Source: Brachionus plicatilis (taxonomy: Eukaryota > Rotifera > Eurotatoria > Ploima > Brachionidae). From it: a stretch of 64,000 nucleotides of DNA. A program made the translations under genes and the position numbers. Positions 12,667-23,177 of this stretch are shown in pieces (the first letter of the stretch is position 1; every line of letters begins with the position of its first letter). The notes beneath the pieces are model-generated. The model had not been told where the DNA came from, did not search any database, and saw only the letters and a list, made by a program, of their open reading frames with translations. Where the stretch lies: contig QEOQ01000508.1 in the NCBI GenBank assembly GCA_010279815.1, positions 3,800,159 through 3,864,158 of the forward strand, read 5' to 3'.

Positions 12667-15600
12667 ATGCAAATTCGACATTCAGAAAATGAATTTTATG
12701 CTGTGAGTGGCCTACACAATGACATTCAAAAACCGCAATCAAAAAATAAAAATTCCAACTTCAAAAAAATTATTTGCATTGCTGGATCGTGTTTAGGAGC
12801 TTTGGTCCTGATAGCAATTATAGTTGTTATCATACTTTTTGCCACAAGTAAGTTGACTTTAAAAAAAATATTTCTCTAAATTTTTTTTTACATTAATTTA
12901 AAACATTTGAGAAAATAAAACGAAAAAAATTCTAATTAATTTGAAAATCTGGCGTCATACATAATATAATTTTTTTCTTTTTAAAAAAATCAAAGTTAAA
13001 TTTTATTAAATAATTGAAACCGATTTTTTTTTCATATCAGGAAATTTTTCAATGATAACTTTTAAATTTTAGTTAGAAGTTAAATGCTCAATATTTTTTT
13101 GATTTTCAATTGAGGGTAAAACTGTTGATGTTTATTGAATAATTTTTTTAATTAAATTCAACTTTAAAGTTGCATTTTTAGAGCTTTTCTTATTTTTTGA
13201 ACGTTTGAAATTAAAATTATAAAAATAAAATTTTTGTTCAAGAGCAAACCTAAATAAAAAAAATATATAAAAATTTTAAATGTATTTTCAAGGTGTATTT
13301 TAATTTTTACAAAATGTTAATCATTTTGATTTTGGTTTTCAGTTACTGTTTAGTTTTTTAAACTAATGATAATTCTTATTTTAGTGCACATTCGTAAAAT
13401 TTGATGAAAATTTAACATTCCAATTTAAATTAAAAAAAAACTTTATGCAGTCTATTGAAAGATTTAAAAAAAGGTATTTTTGACGATTTTTGAAAAAATC
13501 TTTTCAAAGAATGATAATAAAAATAAAGAGAAGGGTAATGTTTAGACCCGTTAACTCTTTTTTCTCTATTTCCTTTTTGAAAAAATATTTTTCAATCGAT
13601 TTATTATAAAATAAAAATTATAAAGTAAATTGAAGTTCATGATCAGATGTAAGCTTTAAATCACAATTTTCAGTTTTATAAAAAAGGTATTTTTTAGGAA
13701 TTTTTAATATTAAAAAACTAAACTTTTTAAAACATGGTTGGTTTAATCATTAAATGAGAAAAAATTAAAGATTTTTTTTTGGAAATATATAAATTTTTTT
13801 TCCAAAATTTTACATGGTTTTGCTTTTATATTAAAGCACCATTTGTTTGAGCCAAAATTCGGAAACTTATGGTGGATTTTAATTGTTCTTTAGAGTCTTC
13901 CTTTAAAGATTTTAGCAGAATCGGGTCTTACCTGTTTCATGACCAGTTGATCACAAAATTTGTGACCAAGTTAGTCGATACCGGTTTGGTGACCACTCTG
14001 GTCATAAAAGTTTATGACCAGGTTTTTTGTGACCAGTTTTTTGGTCACAAAGAAAAATTCCTGGTCACAAAAAAAAATGCTGGTCTGATTGAATAAAATA
14101 TTGTTAATAAAATATTAATCAATTTTGAAATAAATTTCAAGTAAATTTTTGTACAATAACTTAATAACTAACAAGTTCAAAAATGTTACTTTTCTTGATC
14201 CAAAATCGAAATCAAATTATTACGAAAAAAAATCACAAGAGATATCTGAGTTCTCCGAAGATGAACAGATCGAAATAAAGAAAGTTTTAAGTGGGAAAAA
14301 AATCCAGTTGAATGTTCTGATTCTGGTCGATTTTTTGAGGGTTAAAAAGGTCTGAAAATGCATGAGTCAAGAGTTCATAAAAATAAATGATATTCATATT
14401 TTTTAATTTTTTTAAAATTCGGTCATTAAAATTTACTCTTACAAAATTCAAATGTTTATTAAGATTTTAATAATTAAAAAAAAAAAATTCTGGTCAAAAA
14501 TTTTTTTTCTTGGTCACAAAAAACCTGGTCATAAACTTTTATTTATTTTTGTGATAAGTATTTTTTTACTATTTTGTTCAGTAATTTACTATTTCGATCA
14601 GTATTTAATATATAATGATAAGTAAATTATTTTAAATAAATTAGTAAATACTTTTAATATTAACAGTATTTTTTTATTATTGTGATAAGTATTTACTATA
14701 AAATGTTAGTAAAATTTAAATATTTAAAGTAAAATCTATTAATTTCTAATGAAATGTATTGTTAATTAAAAAATCAAACAGTCAAATAAATAAAAAGGAA
14801 TTTTAATAAATTAATAAAGCTTTTGTTGCCTTATTTGATCTTCATCTTCTAAATTTTTCACCAATCGGTACATCTTTTGCTGCTGGTGGTGGTTTGACAT
14901 ATTTTAATCAGACTTGGGCAAAAGTTATTAAGTCAAAGTCATATGACTTGACTTTAAATTTTTTTTGTTAAAAAAAAAATCTTGAATTCTTTAAAAAGTA
15001 TCATTTTTTTTGAATAGTTCTTATGGAAAGCATGATAAAAAAAACAAACTTTTTTAAATTTATTATTAAATCAGTTTTTTATTTAGGTTTTTAGCAAAGT
15101 TTAATTACTAATTTTTTAAGAGGTCAAAATTGCTGTTTAATAGTGTTATTGATTCTAAATTTTTCATTTTTAGTGATTTTTTAAAAAAAAAAAATTAAAG
15201 TAAAGTCAAATGACTTTTTTTTTTGACTTTTTCCCAAGTCTGATTTAATCTAATTGCAAGACCGAATAAATGTTTGCACATGAAGTGCTTCAAAAAGGTT
15301 GGACAAGTCCATTTACCTCGTTTCCAATTGACTGCTATATCATCTCCATTTTGTAGAGTCACGATCCAAACAGCGAAAGCTCACGCGCGCGAGGTAACTG
15401 TTTTACTGCTTTTAGCCCAATGGTAGCCTTCAGTCCATTTTTTTGTTCAATTGTGAGCGATTGAATGAATTGTTTGTCAAATTCATTTGACCATTTTGTC
15501 ACTGTCTTGAGACATTGTTGAAAAAATCATGCTAATGGCATTCGTTCTCTGAGTGTTTCTTCTTTCTAGATCACAAGATTATGAGCTTCTAATGCATTGT

Positions 15601-18600
15601 TGGTTGGTGATCTGTTGTGTGCAGCTCCTTCATGCCAATTTGGTATTTCAATTTGGTAATTTGGTAAATCTCGTGCTTTTTCATACACGTCATTACTGCT
15701 TGACAATTGTAGAGTATCTTGATAAAGATGTTTTGCAAAATAATGAGCAACACTTTTTCACCAAACACTTCTTTGACTGCACTTCGAATTGCATCAGAAG
15801 TATAGGATACCAATGTATTTACTTGAATTGTTTCCTGCAACTGCTCGATACCGTTTGCCAAAGCCTTTAAGATAAATTTAAAGTCCTCGTTTCGACAAAC
15901 GCTGATTCCATATGAGTGAAAATGACGGTCACATTCTTTTGTGTCACATAACAATGCTGGCATTCCTTCTCAAATCAATTTGAATGATCCATCAGCATTA
16001 ATTATGATGTGGTTGATGCACCAGTCCTCGAATTCACCTAAACTTCTTCTTGTTGGACCAAATTTTTTTGTTATTCTTGTTATTCTGTTTTTACTTCCAT
16101 TTCAAATTCATCATCTGACACATACTCTGGAATACTTGATGCCATTAGATTTTTTTTGTACCGTAATGCCTTGCCCCCTAATGCGGCATTTATTTTCAGA
16201 ATTCTGGATTTTAATGCATGCATTTAACCTACTTTTTTTTCCAGATACGCTGCGACTAAAAATGCTGCAGTTAATGTCAAAATTTTGGTAAAAATGCCGC
16301 ATTAAATATGTAAAAAATAATAAAAATATATTTTTCTATTTTTTCTAAATTTGAAACACAAAAAATGTTCTTCGGACATAATGCATGCATTTGAAGTTAA
16401 AATTTTGAGTTTTAATGCTAGTTTATTAAATTCATTTTTAACGCTTTTAAGTGTCCAATTTTTTTTTTATAATTTTTATAACTATTATCATAATTCTTAC
16501 AATTATATTCATAACTGCAGCATTCAAAATAAAAAAAAAGATCATGCTAAAAATATAATTCATATAATTTTTTTTAAAAACAAATAATTTTTATACGGAA
16601 AATTTTAGGCATCTTGAAGTTTTGGATCAAAAAAATCAGATCAAAAAGTAATTTTTTTATAATTTTTGAATGGTACTTGATTAAATCTCTCTGCAAAATG
16701 CTAAATAATGCAAAAAACACGCTGAATATTAGAATAGGTTCTGCAAAAACTCTGCAATTAAATTGCGCAGTTGAATTAAATACTTTTTAATGACATGCAT
16801 TTTCCTGCAAAATTGCAGAGTTTTTGCAGAGTCTTTTCTAATATTCAGCATGTTTTTTGCATTATTTAGAATTTTGCAGAGAGATTTAATCAAATACCAT
16901 TAAAATATTATAAAAAAATTACTTTTTGATCTGATTTTTTTGATCCTAAACTTCAAGATGCAAAATTTTATGCCATTTTTATATTAAATGCCGTTTTTTT
17001 TTATCAATTTAAATAAAATTTCGTGACGCATTAAAACTCAAAATTTTAACTTCAAATGCATGCATTATGTCCGAAGAACATTTTTTGTGTTTCAAATTTA
17101 GAAAAAATAGAAAAATATATTTTTATTATTTTTTACATATTTAATGCGGCATTTTTACCAAAATTTTGACATTAACTGCAGCATTTTTAGTCGCAGCGTA
17201 TCTGGAAAAAAAAGTGGGTTAAATGCAGCATTAAAATCCAGAATTCTGGTTTAAAGTGCAATGCATTAGGGGGCAAGGCATTACGGTAATTGAAAATTTT
17301 AATTTGCAAATTCGAATATTATTGATTGTTTCTATACTGGTAATGTTTGAATGATTTATACTTTTATTTTTGACTTTATAAATTCAAACAGTCTTCTTTT
17401 TCTTATCTTTAATTATCATTTTCATTAAAATACCAATCGTTACTAGTGTATTACCTACAAATTATTTATTATACTGATCATGTAATTTAAATACTGAGTG
17501 ACACTATTAATTACTGATCAACCGGATATTGATCAAAAAATACTGATCATTTAAATCATTAACTTTAATTTTCAATTAAATACTGATTATATATATACAA
17601 TGGTGTTCCGGATTTAGTAATTTACGATAATTTAGGTAAAAAATAGTAAATTTACCAAATTTTACGTAAAATTACGCTGATTACATACGATTCTTTACAT
17701 TTTTTTTTATTCTATTTTTTCTTTACATTTTTCTATTATTTTGTCTTAATTTTTATTTTATTTTTTTTTATCTGAAGGAGCTTAAGCTCGGTACAGATAA
17801 AACAAATAAATAATAATACTGATCAAAATATTTACTTTTGTTATTTATATTTATTTTATTTTCATTTTATTTAACTTCATCTTGATTTTTTATTTGTATT
17901 TGATTTTTTTTTTCATAATTTATTCTGAAGGAGCTGTAGCTCGGTTCAGAAAACAAACAAATAAAATAAATAATTAAATACAAGACTTTTTTAAATTAAG
18001 AATTTTTAACATTAAATATTAAAAAAAGTTAAAAAGTTTTTTTAATAATTTTGTTGAGATTTTAATTAGTTTAGTTGTGATCATGTAATCACGATCATGA
18101 ACTTCAAGTTGCCTTCGTTAATTAAAAAAAATTATTTTCAAGAAATTTTTTATTAAATCGAAAAGTATATTTTTCTTAAAATACATTAATTTTACGAAAA
18201 AATAATAATTTATTTTAATCAATTCAAAAAAAATTGATCAACAAATTAAAAAAGGTTAGCATTTAAAAAAAACATTCCAAGAGCTACAAAAAATTAAATT
18301 AATTTTTTAATTAAATTTTAAAATTTAATTTTAAATTTATTTCTAACCATAAATAAATTAAAAATTTTTTTTTGCTCAGTACCTTGCAAACTGTTAAAAT
18401 GTCACCAAAAAGCAATCAAATGCATAAACCATCCATTTCGACCAGAGTGCATTTGCGATTATGGCTATCAGGGTGATGGCTACTGGTTCTGTGATGAATG
18501 CGGCTTGACGTCGCAGACCCAGAACCTGCGCATCGTCGGAGGAGTCGAGGCCGTTCCAAATAGCTGGCCTAGCGCCGCACTTGTAGTTTTTAGCTACAAA

Positions 18601-19432
18601 AATTTAGCTTACATATCCTCACTAGGTGTCTATGTGTCCATTGACCAAGCATATTCATGCGGAGCTGTGCTGATAGATCGCAATACACTGCTGACCGCTG
18701 CTCATTGCATTCAAGAGAGTGTGCGTTTCACCTATAATGGCAATTCCTATGTGACTAAGGTGACCACCAGCTCAAACTATCCCACCATAGAATCCATGTA
18801 CAAAGTATATTTAGGTGTACATGACAGAACAAAAATGAATCAGCCACCAGCAGTGCAACTCTCGGTCAAAAAGGTATACCGCCACGAGAGCTATGACGAA
18901 ACTTCCAAATTAAATGACATTGGTATAATCAAGCTGTCCAAAGAAGCTGAGTTAAACCAATACATTCAAATATCATGTTTGCCTAATCCTAATACAAGTT
19001 TTTATCCATCAGAAGTGAATATTAAATCATTCGCAATCGGATGGGGAACGCTCAATTACGGCGATCTAACAGGCTCTGATGTACTACAAAATGTAGACTT
19101 GACCATTTATGATGGAAGTAGATGCAAGGATGTTTCCATTTATGACAATGACTGGAATTCGCAAATATGTGCTGGTAATTATTCAGGAGGAAAAGATACA
19201 TGTCAAGGAGATAGTGGAGGGTCGCTTTTTGTGTTGGATAAAGTCAATCAGAAATATAGATTTATTACAGCTGGCATTGTTAGTTATGGCCAAGAGTGTG
19301 CTAAACCTGGTCTGCCTGGGTACATTTATTAATTAATGATTAAACTTTTTTAAATTTTTTTTTTCAAGGATATACACCAGGGTGAGTTATTATGGTGAAT
19401 GGATTCAGTCAAATAAATGGAAATACAACTAA
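12667..19432 (+). CDS. Membrane-anchored EGF/S1-family serine protease, trypsin-like pocket (3 exons)
   Basis: Exons inferred at 12667-12847, 18380-19319 and 19369-19432, giving about 394 residues. Exon 1 encodes a cytoplasmic N-terminus and a transmembrane anchor (about residues 38-58) ending LFAT. The phase-1 junction falls where the paralogue at 368-1750 has its first intron. Exon 2 starts with the EGF-like module (CICDYGYQGDG), then IVGGVEAV, His in LTAAHC, Asp in LNDIGIIKL and Ser in CQGDSGGS. Residue 189 is Asp (KDTCQGDSGG), so trypsin-like cleavage after Arg/Lys is predicted. Exon 3 encodes GIYTRVSYYGEWI to the stop. Intron 1 is 5532 bp and full of transposons, against 52 bp in the paralogue. 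The second paralogue intron is absent here. The exon 1 link over 5.5 kb rests on matching architecture and phase, not on transcripts. Confidence 0.8.
13923..14545. mobile_element. GGGTCT-type TIR element with GTGACC motifs (copy A, right end truncated)
   Basis: Starts GGGTCTTACC and carries about ten GGTCA/TGACC motifs in the first 150 bp. The segment at about 14005-14055 is repeated inverted at 14485-14545 (GGTCATAAACTTTTAT against ATAAAAGTTTATGACC). The outermost right end seems lost where the MULE-like element begins. Its interior holds a frame that ends in a degenerate C2H2 finger. Related to the better-preserved element at 57898-58828. Confidence 0.55.
14149..14389 (+). pseudogene. Small element-borne ORF with degenerate C2H2 finger
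   Basis: An open frame (14149-14355) gives an acidic, lysine-rich stretch (EISEFSEDEQIEIKK). After a one-base shift in the A-run near 14300, the sequence reads NPVECSDSGRFFEG, a stop, then KGLKMHESRVHKNK and a stop. This looks like a C2H2 finger with its second Cys replaced by Ser. The NPxxC lead-in and G-L/V-K-M/L-H core match the finger in the element at 57898-58828. Clearly inactive. Confidence 0.45.
14817..16139 (-). pseudogene. MULE transposase with SWIM zinc finger, broken
   Basis: Read on the minus strand from 16139. A start-like MASSIPEYVSDDEFEME is followed by stops. Then come GEFEDWCINHIIINADGSFK (transposase core), an in-frame stop, GMPALLCDTKECDRHFHSYG, DFKFILKALANGIEQL and SDAIRSAVKEVFGE. 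Near 15246-15316 the SWIM finger reads WTCPTFLKHFMCKHLFGLAI. The conserved C-terminal tail (KPPPAAKDVPIGEK, then KATKALL) continues at about 14817-14880, beyond a hAT-like MITE inserted at 14909-15242. Domain order matches MULE transposases, but multiple stops and shifts show it is dead. Confidence 0.75.
14909..15242. mobile_element. hAT-like MITE interrupting the MULE pseudogene
   Basis: Inverted ends CAGACTTGGGCAAAAGT and its complement, typical of hAT termini. The subterminal regions carry AAGTCAAAGTCA-type repeats. The flanks ATTTTAAT and ATTTAATC are nearly an 8-bp duplication with a one-base slip. It separates the SWIM finger from the tail of the surrounding transposase. Confidence 0.65.
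16161..17286. mobile_element. Long palindromic mariner-type element (TA target)
   Basis: Arms of about 260 bp start CCGTAATGCCTTGCCCCCTA and end with its complement. They are flanked by TA at 16159-16160 and 17287-17288, which suggests a Tc1/mariner-type target. Excluding a later 363-bp insertion the element was about 760 bp. No transposase is seen. The short ORFs here are palindrome shadows. Confidence 0.7.
16608..16961. mobile_element. Palindromic MITE, GGCA-type (copy 2), nested
   Basis: Same family and same length (354 bp) as the copy at 8174-8527. It is flanked by AAAATTTTA on both sides (16599-16607 and 16962-16970), a 9-bp duplication. It lies in the spacer of the mariner-type palindrome at 16161-17286, so it is the youngest layer of the nest. 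Confidence 0.8.
17760..17820 (+). repeat. LINE 3' tail fragment
   Basis: TCTGAAGGAGCTTAAGCTCG followed by GTACAGATAAAACAAATAAA. A short 5'-truncated copy of the family at 5796-7030, inside intron 1 of the second protease. Confidence 0.7.
17918..17975 (+). repeat. LINE 3' tail fragment
   Basis: TCTGAAGGAGCTGTAGCTCG, then GTTCAGAAAACAAACAAATA and a TAAATAATTAA end. A second truncated tail within 160 bp of the previous one, also in the protease intron. Confidence 0.7.
17980..18118 (-). repeat. GGCA-type terminus, long homologous fragment
   Basis: On the minus strand it starts GGCAACTTGAAGTTCATGAT and runs about 135 bp with clear similarity to 44750-44880. Both look like single arms of a larger relative of the GGCA MITEs. 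Confidence 0.5.
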
Positions 19433-21465
19433 TTTTTTTTTCTATTTAAAAAAGAAAATTTTATGTTTTAAATAAAATATTATAAATATTTGCAGTATCA
19501 GTACAGTCAAAGCTGGATCTAAGGTCAATATGGGAAATTAGAATTTCGCTATGTAGAATGATTACAATAGACGTGTTTGGCTTTAAAAATTTTATTAAAA
19601 AATTTAGTTTGAAAAATTAAATAAATATTCAGTTGGTTCAAGAAAAAAAGTCTGTGTTATTTTTTTCTTTTGTTTTACGATAATTTTATTTTTGGATTTA
19701 AATTAAATTCAATTAATATCAAAATTATACAAAAAAATTAGGTTATCATTTGGGATATTTTTTGGCTGTTATTTTTTCATTGTATCGAATTTTTTAATCA
19801 GAATATATAGAATTAGATTATTTTAATTGTTTTTTAAAGTTTATTATTTGAAATGGCTTTGAGTATAACTACATTTGTCAAAGGACTAAAGTTTTTTCAC
19901 ATATAATATAGTAAAAATATCATAATATAGTAAAAAATTTTTTATTCCACGTTTTCTATGTTTTATTAGTATGGTAAAATCAAAACAACACAATTTAATA
20001 CTGAGATGCAAATAACCGCATTGCAACTCTGATTGCATGTCAAATCAACTACCATATATCAGCAAGGTATATGGTATTTAAAAATTAAACAAAACAATTA
20101 TTTCTTAATTAGTGTGCCATTTAAAAGATATAAACAAAATACTATTTGATCTGGTTTTTTTTTGATCCTTAACTTCAAGATGACATAAAATTCTTTATTA
20201 TCCATATTGTATATGTAGCTTGTTATCTCCTGTATATCTTATTGTAAAGAGGCGTTTATGACAAATATCTAAATAAAGTCGAAAATTTCTTTTAAATAGA
20301 GTGAAAAATAAAGTTTTTGTATATAAAATGAAATGAGAAACATCATAACAAGTGAATTTTACTGAAAATTTAATTTTACAGTAAAATTATAAACTGTAAA
20401 AAAAGGTAATACACAAAATTACCTTTTTTTACATTTTATGACAATATTTTCTGTAAGAATATGTAATAAAATGAAAAAAAATTAATAAAGATCAAATTAT
20501 TTTTCGAAAAATTTGACTATTTTAATACGTAATTTTACATCATTAAACAATAGCTTGCATTTTATTAAATCCTACTTTTGATGTAATTTCAGTGAAATAT
20601 ATTTCACCCAGAGTTATAAAAGTCACAAATCAAGTGCAAGTCAGGACTTTGACTTGTTTCAAAAATTTTTAAAAAAAGTCTAGATTTTTACTTTTTTTAA
20701 GAATAGAAAATAAAAAAAAATTATAAGTATTGAATATTTTTATTCAGGAAAAAATAAAATTATTTGTTTAAATTTCTTTTTTAATGTAAATATTGAAACA
20801 TGATTTTTTGAACTCAAAGTCTCTAAACTTAGTCTGAACTTTAAAAAAATTCGGGTCTTCATGATAACATTATATTTTAGATGGTAACGTAATATTTTAA
20901 ATGATAACATAAAAATTACTAGATTTTGAAACATCTGAAATAATAAAATTTGAGTTAACACTTAGGAAAAATATTTTTAACTAGAAAACCAAAAACTACA
21001 ATGATTAATGCAATTTAAAAATTTTTTTTTACTCAAAATAAAAAACTTGAGCTCGATTTTTACAATTTTCATATCTTTTTTAATAAAATTATTTTATAAT
21101 AATTTTTGTAATAATAACTTAATTTTAAAGATATTATTTTTAAAAATTTTTTTGGAAACATTTTTCAAAGAGTACGTATATTTTTAAACCAATTAGTTTT
21201 AAAAAATTTTAAATATTTAAACTAATAGGTAATACAACAAGATTGTTGCTTGAAATATATTTAATTTTAGTATTTCGATTTATTATTTATTTCCCATAGT
21301 TTGATAACATAACCGGGTAGATCCAAAAATTCAAGTATTATTTATTTTTTAAATTCTTTTAATATCTTAGAAAAAAATTGAGTTCTGACAAACAGAAATT
21401 TGTTGATTTAGACTCCACCTTTGGGATTTTTTTGCAAATTTTTCCAATATTTTTTATGGACTTGA
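19433..21465. other. AT-rich spacer with scattered repeat ends
   Basis: 3' flank of the second protease. It holds a mariner-like end near 19511 (TACAGTCAAAGCTGGATCTA), a GGCA-family half arm at 20120-20185, a 15-bp stem hairpin at about 20397-20434 (GTAAAAAAAGGTAAT and complement) and a half AAGTC-type MITE from 20610. No gene seen. Confidence 0.5.
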
Positions 21466-21473
21466 CTTAGTAC

Positions 21474-22071
21474 TAGTGATGTTGGTTTTGTTTGGTATAG
21501 TACAGAGTTTTTTAAAGTCACAAGTCAAGTCTCAAGTTAAGTCCAAGTCCGGACTTTTTTTTTTCAAAATCCGAGCAAAAACTTGAAATTTTTTTAAATT
21601 TTCTTTCAAAAGTCAAAGTCCAGGCCTTAAAATTTTGAATACTGAAGAAGAATTGTGAAGACATTTATGCAAAAATTGCAAGAAAATTCTGATCTAGCAA
21701 ATTTTAATATAAAGTCTGGACTTGAACTTTTTTTTAATGACTTGGACTTTTTTTTGGGACTTATAAACAACTTTAATTTTGGTTAGCCAAAAATTGGTTA
21801 ACCAAAATTTTCTTTTATTTTTCAAGTTAAATAATATTTTTTTTTATTTTTTAAATTTTATTAAATCTTTGTAATTAATTTATTAGTGTTTTTTTGTTGT
21901 TGAAAATTTAATCTTTAAGAATCCTTTTCATTAAACCATTGATTAAATAAGAATTTATTTAAATAACTTTAAAATTTACGAAAACAAATTCTCACTAACC
22001 AGATTTTTGGCTAACCAATTTTTGTCTAACTGGACATTGATTAACCAAGCAGTCAATAAACAACATCACTA
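21474..22071. mobile_element. hAT-like MITE with nested AAGTC-type repeat
   Basis: Ends TAGTGATGTTG and CAACATCACTA are inverted. The flanks CTTAGTAC and CTTATCAC agree at six of eight positions, which suggests an old 8-bp duplication. Internal GGTTAGCCAAAAATTGGTTA and its inverted partner near 22005 are subterminal repeats. An AAGTC-rich element (about 21494-21775) has inserted inside. Confidence 0.55.
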
Positions 22072-22182
22072 CTTATCACTAGTGAATTTTGAGCAACTCT
22101 AGAAAAAAAGTGTAATTTTCATTAACACTTTTTCCACCATCCTATTTGGCATTTTTTTCGACTTTTCAAAAAAAATAAAAAT

Positions 22183-23013
22183 TTGCGCAAAATGTAATTT
22201 ATTGTACATTTTTATATTTTTACATTTTTACATTTTTGAGAGAAGAAAAAAAATTCTCAAAATCAAAAAATCTAAAAAAATTTTCATTCAAGAAAAGTAA
22301 TAATAAATTCGCAATTACTTAAAAAGGAGTTTTAGAAAAATTTTAATGAAAAAACCAAGGATAATATTTTGAAAATCCCTATTAATTAATTGCGAATTTT
22401 ATTTTATTTTTTTTTTTTAATTATTTATTTCAATGAACGCCTTAAAGGCGATGTTAATAAAAATTTAAAAAATAAAATGTAATAAATAAGACAAAGTTTA
22501 AGTGTTTTCTAAAAAATTTAAATAAAAATTGAATAAAATATTTAATTAAATGTTAATTTTGTTTATTTTTTCTCCTTTTTTAATTTCAATAATTATTATT
22601 CATTTTATATTTTTTTTTTTTTTGCCTCTATCTTCAACTTTGCAAGGAGAACCACCATCAAATCGACTAAGGAGTCTAAAACCACATTACAACAGCGATA
22701 GAAACCCACACTCAGGTAAAGAAAAAAATTCTTTTTTTTTTTTTTTTAAAATCAAAAAATCTAAAAAAATTTTCATTCAAGAAAAGTAATAATAAATTCG
22801 CAATTAATTAATAGGGATTTTCAAAATATTATCCTTGGTTTTTTCATTAAAATTTTTCTAAAACTCCTTTTTAAGTAATTGCGAATTTATTATTACTTTT
22901 TTTGAATGAAAATTTTTTTAGATTTTTTGATTTTGAGAATTTTTTTTCTTCTCTCAAAAATGTAAAAATGTAAAAATATAAAAATGTACAATAAATTACA
23001 TTTTGCCAAAATT
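22183..23013. repeat. Complex inverted/direct repeat pair beside the GPCR
   Basis: The 22183-22400 block recurs inverted at about 22790-23013 (ends AAAATGTAATTTATTGTACA and complement). In addition the segment CTCAAAATCAAAAAATCT and the following ~45 bp also occurs as a direct copy at 22747-22805. The right block is thus itself a hairpin whose ~70-bp loop is inverted relative to the left copy. This looks like two oppositely oriented copies of one MITE. An exon-like stretch lies between them at about 22648-22713. Confidence 0.6.
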
Positions 23014-23177
23014 TGTACACATTTAACAAAAAAATATTTTAAAAATACAATTTATTTGATTTAACTTTTTTATTATTAAAACAAGAACAAATCATTATTT
23101 TTTCATTCATAACAAAGAGTCCCTTGAACCTACAAACTAAAACACGGAGCGCATTGTCCATGCTGGAATAAAATAAA

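Larger units (their letters stand above)
14560..17840. mobile_element. Decayed MULE-type transposon with GATCAGTATTT-rich ends
   Basis: The left flank (14560-14740) and right flank (about 17440-17600, with another piece at 17815-17840) are rich in GATCAGTA/GATAAGTA plus TTTAC motifs in opposite orientation, as expected for long, motif-rich terminal repeats. Between them lies a minus-strand MULE transposase pseudogene. The exact ends and the target duplication were not resolved; the right boundary lies somewhere between 17600 and 17840. It contains three later insertions. Confidence 0.5.

Noticed and set aside
16111..16302. Short ORFs on both strands
   Set aside because: They overlap the arms of a palindromic element and mirror each other; no coding signal.
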